64,000 bases of DNA from Microbulbifer variabilis. GTDB taxonomy: Bacteria; Pseudomonadota; Gammaproteobacteria; Pseudomonadales; Cellvibrionaceae. This document shows, piece by piece, positions 26,553 to 34,094 of the stretch. The notes under the pieces are model-generated. The model was given only the letters and a program-made list of their open reading frames with translations. It had not been told where the DNA came from and searched no databases. The stretch lies in the NCBI RefSeq assembly GCF_020524905.1, contig NZ_JAIVKI010000014.1, forward strand, positions 1-64,000, read 5' to 3'. Every line of letters starts with the position of its first letter. Position 1 is the stretch's first letter. The position numbers were made by a program, and so were the translations under genes.

Positions 26553-27077
26553 CTATAGTGAAGCTGTTAAATAGCTGTTGTCGTGGCCACAATCCACGCT
26601 ACGTAGCTGTGTTTGAATCGCGGTTAAAACCTCAAATTCATAACGGCGACATAAGCGGCCATACTTGCGCAAAATGATTTGCAATAGATCTGGGTTATCT
26701 GCCATCTGCTGATCGGATAAATGCAGCTTGATCACATCCCAATCACGGTCGGGCATGCGTTCTTCAATTTCCACATACCCAATCAACAACCGTTCAAAAA
26801 TACGTTTAAGCCCGGCCACGCTGCCCGCATCCTGAGCATTCACAAACGCATACTTCACACGCAGGCGATAAAGCCGCATGGATTCACCATCGAAGCGTTC
26901 TACCCCTCTTTGCCAGGCCAGCAGGTGCAAGGCGCCAGGTATACAGGTTTCCGGGTCCAACTGTCGCACCGGCCAATAAAGCCAAGTCTCCACCCGTTCC
27001 CAAAAGCGTTGCGCGGCTTTGCGTAATTTGGAAAGTTGAGGACCAGACAGCCAAAAAGGTAATTTCAAATCCATCAT
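26553..27077 (-). CDS. Phage tail protein I (gpI-like)
   Basis: 174 residues; starts inside the stop of the baseplate J gene (ATGA). Central CIPGALHLLAWQRGVERFDGES and RLRVKYAFVNAQDAGSVAGLKRIFERL match the tail protein I family, which joins baseplate and fibre. The gene order J-I-fibre is that of P2. Confidence 0.82.
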   Translation of the reverse strand: MMDLKLPFWLSGPQLSKLRKAAQRFWERVETWLYWPVRQLDPETCIPGALHLLAWQRGVERFDGESMRLYRLRVKYAFVNAQDAGSVAGLKRIFERLLIGYVEIEERMPDRDWDVIKLHLSDQQMADNPDLLQIILRKYGRLCRRYEFEVLTAIQTQLRSVDCGHDNSYLTASL

Positions 27078-28243
27078 GGAACAGCAACCGTAAGGCTTTT
27101 GATTCTCGGTAAATTCATCTGGCTAACAATGTAGGCCATGTTGAAATTCACCCCACTGATCAAATCAAACTGCTTATGTAATTCACCGCCTAACTGAGAA
27201 AAAGAAAAACGGCTCCAAGGTCTCACCAAATTTGGCTTGTAATCCAGGTTTTCCCGAAATGCGGCCCTGATATAGTTTTCCACATCCGCTCTTAAATGAG
27301 CTTTTGTACCCTCGCTAAGACCGCCAATGGTATAAACCGTCACAGCAATATCGTGCTGTGTTTCTGGCATGGCGAAAACTTTTAGATCGTCGCCGTGGCC
27401 GTGGTAGCCTTCATCGGTAATTTTTCTTTGAATGCTTTGGATAAAGCTGGCATCCGGGTTGCCAATCTCAAACATCACATAGGCGTCAGCAGTACCAGGG
27501 CCGCGCGGTGCATCACTGTCAAAAAATACGTTGTCATCGTTCACCCCATCGAAGCCCGCGATCAATGATCGGTACACCGCGTCGGTGTGCCACTGGTTCA
27601 CCGCCATAAATTGAGTGCGTATCCGTTTGCGCAATTCTTCCGGGTCTTCGTCGTCGGTGCCGGGGTGCGTCAGCCAGTCGGCAAGGTTTGTTACCGCAAT
27701 AATTCCCGGCAGCAACACCGGTAAAACGGAGTAATAGCCCGCTGCCAGGTTATAGGCACTGCCCGTTTCTTCTGCCTCTACAGGCGCCAACACGGTGTCC
27801 AGACCATCGCTAAAGGTGACTTTCGCGGTCGTGCGTAAGGTATACACCCGCCCGTTAATGACTGGGCTCTGTATCGCTGTATTCTGGGGCACATCCAGGG
27901 AGCCGGAACTATCCGCGCGGGTGAACTGCACAAATCCTTTTGCCTTGGCTTTTACCTTGGGTTTCAGGTTTACCCCATCGGCCAGCAACGCCAGGAAAGG
28001 CCCGCTGGCGGTTTTCACATACATTTGCGGCATCACTGAATTGATTAAGGCGTGAATCAACCAGATCACCGGCTTGGTTATTAACGCCGTGACCAACCGC
28101 CACCAGGGGGAGATTTCCCGGTTATTGGTAAAGGCGACTTTTTCCGCGTCCACTTCCTTTTCAAATTCCTTGCGCACTTCCTCTTCGGTGGTGGGAATGC
28201 CGCCCTCTTTTAACAGGTTGGTAAATAACTGCTGTTCGCTCAT
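27074..28243 (-). CDS. Baseplate assembly protein J (gpJ-like)
   Basis: 389 residues. Typical baseplate J/gp47 features: MYVKTASGPFLALLADGVNL (about 75-95), beta-rich GFVQFTRADSSGSLDVPQNTAIQS, TGSAYNLAAGYYSVLP, and LTHPGTDDEDPEELRKRIRTQF. It forms the wedge around the hub. Overlaps both neighbours by four bases, showing translational coupling. Confidence 0.92.
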   Translation of the reverse strand: MSEQQLFTNLLKEGGIPTTEEEVRKEFEKEVDAEKVAFTNNREISPWWRLVTALITKPVIWLIHALINSVMPQMYVKTASGPFLALLADGVNLKPKVKAKAKGFVQFTRADSSGSLDVPQNTAIQSPVINGRVYTLRTTAKVTFSDGLDTVLAPVEAEETGSAYNLAAGYYSVLPVLLPGIIAVTNLADWLTHPGTDDEDPEELRKRIRTQFMAVNQWHTDAVYRSLIAGFDGVNDDNVFFDSDAPRGPGTADAYVMFEIGNPDASFIQSIQRKITDEGYHGHGDDLKVFAMPETQHDIAVTVYTIGGLSEGTKAHLRADVENYIRAAFRENLDYKPNLVRPWSRFSFSQLGGELHKQFDLISGVNFNMAYIVSQMNLPRIKSLTVAVP

Positions 28244-28563
28244 AGGGTGAACTCTATGTGTTGATACTCGACAGTTTTTGCACTGACTAAAACGGTTTCC
28301 GCTTCCAAGCGGGTAATCTTTGCCGTACCCGGTTGAATACGGGTGTCACTCTCCACCAGGTTCTCAAGGCGGGATAAATTCAGGGCCCATTTATCGGCCT
28401 GGCGTTCACCCACCAATTCCACTAATAAACCGCTTTCGCGAATCAGGTGCTTAATATCCTGTGCAATCGATGGGCGGTCACTAATGCCCATCGGTACGCC
28501 AACCGCATCCAAGGCGATATCATTGCCAACAATTAATAAGTCTTGGTATTTAGGTTCTGCCAT
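28240..28563 (-). CDS. Baseplate wedge protein (gpW/DUF2590-like)
   Basis: 107 residues, MAEPKYQDLLIVGNDIALDAVG. The pattern ISDRPSIAQDIKHLIRESGLLVELVGER and its place between tape measure and J fit the DUF2590 protein of Vibrio/Shewanella P2-like phages, which takes the place of P2 gpW (gp25-like). The stop/start overlap with the tape measure (TAATG) couples them. Confidence 0.75.
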   Translation of the reverse strand: MAEPKYQDLLIVGNDIALDAVGVPMGISDRPSIAQDIKHLIRESGLLVELVGERQADKWALNLSRLENLVESDTRIQPGTAKITRLEAETVLVSAKTVEYQHIEFTL

Positions 28564-30479
28564 TAGCCCGCCGCCATTTCCATTTCATCCACAAAGCCAT
28601 AACCACTCACCGGGTTAAAGACTTCCACCTTTTCGATATGGGTGCCGCCGCGTTGGTTGTTCTGGATCTGCTGAGAGATACCCCCGGCAGGCACCGCGCT
28701 TGGTTGGTATTGTGGCGTTGACGCCTTGGGAATACTGGATCGCTCTTTCTCCACACTGGCTTCAATATTGATACCCGGAATCAGGTTTAATTTTTCAATC
28801 ACCCAATCAGCCGCACCGCCCAGCACTTCAAACAAATTCAATTCGCTTAACCAGTTTTTTAGACGGGTAAACAGTGCAGGTATTTTTCCTATCTGCTCGA
28901 ACAGAAAACCCACGGCATCCACCGCAAAAAGAAACGGGGCCGCCAGTATTTTTAGGATTGGGTTGCCTTCGATGACTTTACGGATAGCGCCCCAGCGCTC
29001 GACAAAGCCTTGAATAAAACCAAGGGTTGCCGCCTTGACGGTATCCCAGTGAATAACCAGCAGTGCCAAGCCTGCAATCAAGCCGATAACGGCAGCGGCA
29101 ATCCATACAAGAGGGTTTGCGTATAGGGACAAGCTAAATAACAGGGTGGCGATTCTTGCGGCCTTGAGTCCTTTGGTTAGTAGCCCCAGAGCACCGGAAC
29201 CCAGTGCAGTTACCGCCGTCCAGGCAGTTTGCAAACCAATTAACCCGGCCATGGTTAATTGCACCACGCCACCCACGGCAGCAAATAGCAACACGGTGGA
29301 AATCAATCCAACAATGACCAGGGTGGTAATGCCTATGGCTTTGGTGAGGTGTGGGAATTTATAGGACCAATCCACCAGGGTTGCGTTTGCCTCGGTGAAT
29401 TTATCAATCAGCGGGGTAATCACTGGCAATAGCGCATTACCAATAACCGCGCGGACAGCCTTGCTACTCTCGCGCCAACGGTCGAAGGGGTCGGCAATCT
29501 CGGCGGCCATACGCCGTGCCTTCTCCATACCCTTTACGTTGCCCAGGGCCTGAATATTATTGGCTAGTCCTTTGGTATCCAGCATCAGCTGTTGAATCAG
29601 GGCTACCGCTTCACCGCGACCAAAGGCTTTCAATAACAATTGGCCCTGCTCCACTGAGCCTAAACCCGCCAGTCTCCCTTGCAGTTTGCCGAGAATATCC
29701 AGCATGGGCAGCATTCGCCCTTGGCTATCGGTGAACTGAAGTCCTAGCTCGCCCTGTGCTTTGCCTACGCCCTGTAGGAATGCTTTGTACTTGGTGCCGG
29801 CCTCACTGCCGCTCATAGTGGCTTGTAGCTGGCCCATGATGGCCATCTGTTCGGCCATTTGTATTCCGTGGGATTGTGCTTCCGCCCCTAAAGTCGAGTA
29901 GGCAGCGGCCATTTCTGCCCCGGTGGTTTTAAACATCTGCACCGCATTCGCCGTTTGCCCGGCAACCAGCTCCACCCACTGGGCATTGCCCAGCCGTTTA
30001 GCGTCCTGCTGGAAAATCCCGTACATGGTGCCCATGTAATCGGTAATAGTGGCCACATCGGATTTAGTGCCTTGCGCCAGTACGGCACTGGCCTCGGTAA
30101 ACTTGGCCAGCTCGCCACCTTTAAGGCCAGAAATAGCGCTCTGAATATCGTAAGACGCGCGAATAAAATCGGCGGCACTGGTGCCGTATTGAATGGAGGA
30201 AGCCAAAGCGGTGCGCTGTAGCTTCTCCAGGGCTTCCCCGTGTACGTCGAGGCTGCGTACCTCACCCATTGCGCGGTTGAGTTCAATCGAAGGCCCCAGC
30301 AGCCCAGAGAGCGCACTTTGCAAAGCCCAGCCGCCCGCCGCCGCACCACCAAGCATGGCACCGCCCACGGTGGCACTGGTGGAGAGCTTTTGCATTTGCG
30401 TATCAATTTTGCCGATAGGGCCACTGGCCTTATCAATCAAACCAATACGAAACATTAGCTTTTCAAACTTGGTGCTCAT
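28563..30479 (-). CDS. Phage tail tape measure protein
   Basis: 638 residues. N-terminal PhageMin_Tail-type domain (about 60-300; FIRASYDIQSAISGLKGGELAKFTEASAVLAQGTK), several hydrophobic helices between about 385 and 480 (TTLVIVGLISTVLLFAAVGG), and an amphipathic C-terminal part. It sets tail length and is directly preceded by the two chaperone frames joined by a -1 frameshift, the usual order in tailed phages. Unrelated to the tape measure of the left remnant. Confidence 0.93.
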   Translation of the reverse strand: MSTKFEKLMFRIGLIDKASGPIGKIDTQMQKLSTSATVGGAMLGGAAAGGWALQSALSGLLGPSIELNRAMGEVRSLDVHGEALEKLQRTALASSIQYGTSAADFIRASYDIQSAISGLKGGELAKFTEASAVLAQGTKSDVATITDYMGTMYGIFQQDAKRLGNAQWVELVAGQTANAVQMFKTTGAEMAAAYSTLGAEAQSHGIQMAEQMAIMGQLQATMSGSEAGTKYKAFLQGVGKAQGELGLQFTDSQGRMLPMLDILGKLQGRLAGLGSVEQGQLLLKAFGRGEAVALIQQLMLDTKGLANNIQALGNVKGMEKARRMAAEIADPFDRWRESSKAVRAVIGNALLPVITPLIDKFTEANATLVDWSYKFPHLTKAIGITTLVIVGLISTVLLFAAVGGVVQLTMAGLIGLQTAWTAVTALGSGALGLLTKGLKAARIATLLFSLSLYANPLVWIAAAVIGLIAGLALLVIHWDTVKAATLGFIQGFVERWGAIRKVIEGNPILKILAAPFLFAVDAVGFLFEQIGKIPALFTRLKNWLSELNLFEVLGGAADWVIEKLNLIPGINIEASVEKERSSIPKASTPQYQPSAVPAGGISQQIQNNQRGGTHIEKVEVFNPVSGYGFVDEMEMAAG

Positions 30480-30483
30480 TGCG

Positions 30484-30651
30484 TTATTTCTTCCAGGCTT
30501 TGCCGATTCCGTTCGTTATTGCCGCTTCAAAGTTCTTCCAGTATTCCCGCTCTAGCATTGTCGCGGTTGCTAAGGTGTCTTCTGTAAGTGGTTCACCGGG
30601 AAGCCACTTGCGCGCATAGGCGCACAACTGGCTGTACCCGTTTTCCGCCAT
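30484..30651 (-). CDS. Tail assembly chaperone, -1 frame extension (DUF6890-like)
   Basis: A 55-residue frame (MAENGYSQLCAYARKWLPGE ... LEREYWKNFEAAITNGIGK) between the chaperone and the tape measure. It can be made alone from ATG 30651, but the same frame is entered by a -1 shift at the AAAAAAG heptamer (30672-30678) near the end of the upstream gene, which would add ALALADR before this Met. P2 makes gpE+E' in this way. Its Leu-Glu-Arg-x-Tyr-Trp pattern fits the small DUF6890 proteins of similar phages. Confidence 0.72.
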   Translation of the reverse strand: MAENGYSQLCAYARKWLPGEPLTEDTLATATMLEREYWKNFEAAITNGIGKAWKK

Positions 30652-30665
30652 CCTATCGGCGAGGG

Positions 30666-30965
30666 CTAACGCTTTTTTACGGTGACTTTCAGGTCCGGGG
30701 TGTAGGCTTCATAAATATCGGAGCCAATAGCGATTTCACTACCAGGTTTATCGGCTAATACCTTTAACAATGCCGGCTTACCTTCCTCGGTGACGGTAGA
30801 TACCAGGAAGTTATGAAAGGCGTTGACCTTGTTACCCGGTCCCAGCTGATTCACCAGCTTGTTGTAATCGGAGCGGGTCACTTTAAATTCGATATCTTGG
30901 CCTTCCACACTCACATCAAAGTCTTGAGTGTTTTCGTTTATGGTTTCTGCGCTTGCTTTTGCCAT
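30666..30965 (-). CDS. Tail assembly chaperone (gpE-type)
   Basis: 99 residues, MAKASAETINENTQDFDVSV. The fold pattern (beta start, EFKVTRSDYNKLVNQLGPGNKVNAFHNFL, short acidic end) and its position before the tape measure fit the putative phage tail assembly chaperone family that coats the tape measure while the tube is built. It ends VTVKKR with the slippery AAAAAAG, so part of the product should carry the extension encoded next door. Confidence 0.8.
   Translation of the reverse strand: MAKASAETINENTQDFDVSVEGQDIEFKVTRSDYNKLVNQLGPGNKVNAFHNFLVSTVTEEGKPALLKVLADKPGSEIAIGSDIYEAYTPDLKVTVKKR
30672..30678 (-). other. -1 frameshift site A_AAA_AAG
   Basis: Minus-strand codons GTA AAA AAG CGT TAG at the chaperone end give the canonical slippery heptamer A AAA AAG, two codons before the stop. 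After slipping back one base the ribosome continues in the 30484-30651 frame. Confidence 0.78.
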
Positions 30966-30999
30966 TGTCGTTTTCCTTAAGAAATTAGGGTTTCGATAA

Positions 31000-31263
31000 T
31001 TACCCTTTTAAATTCAGGCCCGCTTTTAAGCCGGCCACTAAAGTTCCAACCAGACCGGAAATAACAATTCCCAGTAAAATGCGCTTACTCCAGGCGGCAA
31101 CCTGCTCCGCTGCCTGGCGTTGTTGACGCAGGTGAGCAAAGTCCTTTTGTTGCTCGCGCACATCTTCCGTATCCATGCCCAGTTTTTGCAGTAATTCTTC
31201 TACGGTTTTTTTTGCAACTCGATTGGCCACCGCTTCCGCTTGCTGTTCAGAGAGGTTTTCCAC
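31000..31263 (-). CDS. Small membrane protein of lysis cassette
   Basis: 87 residues from a GTG that overlaps the holin-like stop (TAGTG). The first 55 residues form a Glu/Gln/Arg-rich coiled coil (EQQAEAVANRVAKKTVEELL) and residues 60-84 a membrane helix (ILLGIVISGLVGTLVAGLKAG). The type, coiled coil plus one C-terminal helix, occurs in holins and in inner-membrane spanin-like or holin-regulating proteins; which one is open. Confidence 0.6.
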   Translation of the reverse strand: MENLSEQQAEAVANRVAKKTVEELLQKLGMDTEDVREQQKDFAHLRQQRQAAEQVAAWSKRILLGIVISGLVGTLVAGLKAGLNLKG

Positions 31264-31748
31264 TACTGCCCCCTGTTAGTTGCAATGCGTTTGCTTGTCC
31301 ATCCCTCGACCACTTGACGCAACATACGGCGGAATCCGAAGGTATCGATATAAACCGCCGCGAGACCCCACCAATAATATTCAGGAGTGGATTTGAGGGA
31401 TTGAAAGCCGGCATTGACCGCCGCTTGTAAATCACCAACTTGATAAGACTGGGCAATGACTAATTCAAATAGTGGCGCGACAAATAAAAGCACCATCGGC
31501 AGGGTGGTTAAAATTAAAAGGTATTCATCCTTCCAACCCCTCTGCCCCGCGCTTTCCAGGTCCATAGCGGCCGCGTGGTCGTCACCATCCTGCACCCGCT
31601 TTATTTGTGCATCGGTGCGCGCCCGTTTAATTTCCAGCTCTCCGCGACGCTCTTCGGATTTCACTTCCCGTTTGTGTTTGAAGTAGTCAATCAGACCACC
31701 AAAAATAAACTTGCCCGCAGTGACAACCGCGCCTGCTGATAAACTCAT
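31263..31748 (-). CDS. Holin-like membrane protein
   Basis: 161 residues from ATG 31748 (MSLSAGAVVTAGKFIFGGLIDYF), overlapping the endolysin stop (ATGA). A charged helix (KHKREVKSEERRGELEIKRARTDAQ) and a membrane stretch about residues 80-110 (YLLILTTLPMVLLFVAPLFELVIA), with a C-terminal helix before TFGFRRMLRQVVEGW. It resembles the holin/'3TM' proteins next to endolysins in P2-like Vibrio and Shewanella phages. It would time lysis. Confidence 0.65.
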   Translation of the reverse strand: MSLSAGAVVTAGKFIFGGLIDYFKHKREVKSEERRGELEIKRARTDAQIKRVQDGDDHAAAMDLESAGQRGWKDEYLLILTTLPMVLLFVAPLFELVIAQSYQVGDLQAAVNAGFQSLKSTPEYYWWGLAAVYIDTFGFRRMLRQVVEGWTSKRIATNRGQ

Positions 31749-32335
31749 AGATCGGCCTCTTCTAAAAGGGTGTAAGTAAAAGTGGTGCCCCACTGTTCCG
31801 CCGCCCGATCACACAAGGCGATTAACAAAGCAAAATCAAAAGGGTCTGCCAGTACCTGGCAACCAGCGCTCCATTTATCCACGCGCCGGCTTTCGTGAGT
31901 TCTGCTAGCCCTGTGACAATTGATCCCGAAAAGGCCGTCATCGATTGGGGCGTCCACATCAAGCACGGTGTCCCGGTTATTGTCCCGGTACACGCGCGCC
32001 GGCCTCCGCTGCACTAACGCGCGGTACTGTCCCCGGTGAAGGCCCAATTGCCATACGCCCGAATACTGCCCAGGAACCAAAATGGCGGTGCCATCGATAT
32101 TGGCCGGGTTTTCTCGCCAAAAAGTGCCGGGGTCCGTGGTAGCTGCAAACACCAGGCAATGCGGGATACCCTCAAAACGCCAGGCAACGGCGAGCCGATC
32201 ATTAAAGGTATTGGCGTTGCGGTCGGCACTGCGAATACCAATCAAGTTGAGGTTGTAATCGCCGTTATCAAAAAATCGATAACCCTTGCGAAGCATCGCC
32301 GTTTGTAAATTTCCGTACCGCACACGCATCATCAT
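31745..32335 (-). CDS. Putative endolysin, L,D-transpeptidase-like
   Basis: 196 residues without signal peptide. C-terminal half contains GINCHRASR (His141) and KWSAGCQV (Ser156, Gly158, Cys159): His-x14-Ser-Ala-Gly-Cys, close to the catalytic signature of YkuD-type L,D-transpeptidases. TAILVPGQYSGVWQLGLHRG and RVYRDNNRDTVLD are shared by uncharacterised phage proteins. Together with the holin-like gene next to it, a cell-wall-cutting role is likely; cleavage versus transfer chemistry cannot be told from sequence. It overlaps both neighbours (TAATG, ATGA). Confidence 0.7.
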   Translation of the reverse strand: MMMRVRYGNLQTAMLRKGYRFFDNGDYNLNLIGIRSADRNANTFNDRLAVAWRFEGIPHCLVFAATTDPGTFWRENPANIDGTAILVPGQYSGVWQLGLHRGQYRALVQRRPARVYRDNNRDTVLDVDAPIDDGLFGINCHRASRTHESRRVDKWSAGCQVLADPFDFALLIALCDRAAEQWGTTFTYTLLEEADL

Positions 32336-32544
32336 TACCGCCCTGTTTTCTCAAAAAATGCCTGGCATTCAATGCACTTAGTGATTCCCCCGAAGGCCTG
32401 GCGTGCTGCTGGAATTGGTTCGTCACACTCTTCACAGCTTTCCAGGCTGGGCCTGTCGAAGTTAGCGCGGTTGCGCTGTGCTTTTAGAGAGCGTGTCCGG
32501 TCCTCTTCTTCCAACTGTGACGCACGGTCAAATTGATCTGGCAT
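32335..32544 (-). CDS. TraR/DksA-type zinc finger protein
   Basis: 69 residues. Cys-x2-Cys (CEECDEPIPAAR) and Cys-x2-Cys (CIECQAFFEKTGR) form the C4 zinc finger of the TraR/DksA family, preceded by a short helix (MPDQFDRASQLEEEDRTRSL). TraR enters the RNA polymerase secondary channel and mimics DksA plus ppGpp. Short phage copies of this kind often lie beside lysis genes; its effect on host transcription is inferred. Confidence 0.85.
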   Translation of the reverse strand: MPDQFDRASQLEEEDRTRSLKAQRNRANFDRPSLESCEECDEPIPAARQAFGGITKCIECQAFFEKTGR

Positions 32545-32565
32545 ATTCAGTCCCTAACTAGTCGA

Positions 32566-33012
32566 TCAGTTCAGCCGTTCGATTTCTTCAGGGCGCAAAT
32601 AGGACACGCCGTTAATTTTCACAAACTCGCGGCCAGTGACTTCAAAGCTGATGGTGTGCATTAAGCGCTCATTACTTTGGTTGGCATTGATCAAATCAGT
32701 TAGGCTCAATTTGCACTCGAAAGCCTCAATATTGAGTTTTTCGTCACTGGTTTCAGCGTTATAGACCAGATCAAAAGTTGGCAATCCCCGGAAACTGCCG
32801 GCTTCTTTGGCGGCCTGCACAATCACATCAAACTGCCCAGTATTGAGTTTGATTTCACCGCTGGCAGCCACATCGCCCTCAATAAAACCATCAGGAATCC
32901 CACGGGTTTTAGTGGTGCTAGTGCCGTCCTCAATGGAAAGGCTCGCCTCTTCAAAATTGACACGGTAGCTACCGATCATCACATCCACATCGCGCCCGGA
33001 TAATTTGGACAT
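32566..33012 (-). CDS. Tail tube protein (DUF2597-like)
   Basis: 148 residues from ATG 33012 (MSKLSGRDVDVMIGSYRVNFEE); a TTG five codons earlier is rejected. Beta-rich; SIEDGTSTTKTRGIPDGFIEGDVAASGEIKL is typical of the DUF2597 tube protein that pairs with DUF2586 sheaths. In simple P2 order the tube follows the sheath directly; here a foreign gene sits between the two. Confidence 0.8.
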   Translation of the reverse strand: MSKLSGRDVDVMIGSYRVNFEEASLSIEDGTSTTKTRGIPDGFIEGDVAASGEIKLNTGQFDVIVQAAKEAGSFRGLPTFDLVYNAETSDEKLNIEAFECKLSLTDLINANQSNERLMHTISFEVTGREFVKINGVSYLRPEEIERLN

Positions 33013-33244
33013 AGATAAAAACCCCAAGAACTAAAAATTAAAATTAAGTATTTTGGACAAAGCCAACCCTTTTGCCCTTTATCCCTACCTTAGAAGGAAG
33101 ATAAAAAACAAGATATAGAGTTTTTTACATAACACTCAGATCAAACAAAAGATCTTGTGAAGATTAAAGCAGGCTTTAATTTGAGCCGCGTTAGATTTAT
33201 ATCAATCAATCAAAAGTACAAATCAAGAATACAGTTAGAAAAAT

Positions 33245-33766
33245 TTAACCTCTAGGAACCAAATTAAATAGACAGCCCGGCTTGGTGCTTTCCCCACTTT
33301 TAGCATTCCAGCCGCAACAAGGAAAACGCTTAGTACCTAAAACCACCCCTTCGGAACAGTTTATTTGGTCATCTTTTATAGTCATTGCTGCCCCTTTCGA
33401 ATACACGTAATTAATTAAAACTAATGCTTGATCTCCCGGTCGTTGAGCTTTCGCAGATACAGCTAGATCTATCACGCTATTAGGATTTACATCCACACAC
33501 CAAAATACAAAACCCCGTCCTTCAGAATGCCTACTTTCAATTTTGCAATATTTCTTAGCATCCTCATTTAAAGTTAATTTTATGTCAGTTGATTTAGGAA
33601 CCACATTAACTCTAATAAAAATCGGAAGAGCACCTTCCGGTATTGAATTGGGCGCCACAAAAGTCAAGTGGCTCGAAAATTCTTTCTGGCTTGACGATGG
33701 TGCAGCTGTAACTTCATGGGGTATCACTACAAGCATTAAAAATGCACATAAACCTAGAATCTTCAT
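33245..33766 (-). CDS. Secreted cysteine-containing protein, inserted gene
   Basis: 173 residues from ATG 33766 with GTGAGG upstream; earlier in-frame starts lengthen the N-terminus before the signal. Signal peptide MKILGLCAFLMLVVIPHEVTAAPSS, cleavage after TAA or TAAP. The mature part has six Cys (YCK, FWC, NCS, PCCG, PGC) and a beta pattern (LPIFIRVNVVPK). This is a periplasmic or exported protein, odd inside a phage tail operon. It is much AT-richer than its neighbours, has its own spacers (265 and 232 bases) and is probably expressed from the lysogen. No family recognised. Confidence 0.6.
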   Translation of the reverse strand: MKILGLCAFLMLVVIPHEVTAAPSSSQKEFSSHLTFVAPNSIPEGALPIFIRVNVVPKSTDIKLTLNEDAKKYCKIESRHSEGRGFVFWCVDVNPNSVIDLAVSAKAQRPGDQALVLINYVYSKGAAMTIKDDQINCSEGVVLGTKRFPCCGWNAKSGESTKPGCLFNLVPRG

Positions 33767-34035
33767 ACTTAGCCTCACTGACAAATCAAACCTCATGCCC
33801 CCATCAAATTGTAAATAGAGAATACTCATTTTAGAGCCTCAAAATTTCAACAACTACACAAACCATAAGGTTTTATAAAGCATTAGACTTCTCAATACGC
33901 ACATTAGAGGTAGTGACTGATCAGTTAGAAAACTAAATATTTCATTATTGCCTTCCTTGATATAGAAATATGTCTTTGTGCGTTTTATATATAAAAACTA
34001 GCTATTAGCTTTCACTGCCACTTAATAAACTCAGG

Positions 34036-34054
34036 AGTTCATAATTTATGAACT
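34036..34054. repeat. 19-bp palindrome after the sheath gene
   Basis: AGTTCATAA-T-TTATGAACT, perfect, 41 bases past the sheath stop and upstream of the secreted-protein gene. It could be an operator of that gene or a hairpin at the end of the sheath mRNA; no T run follows. Confidence 0.55.
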
Positions 34055-34094
34055 GATGTTCAAAAGATAAATTCACTATCCCGATAAACTGAAA

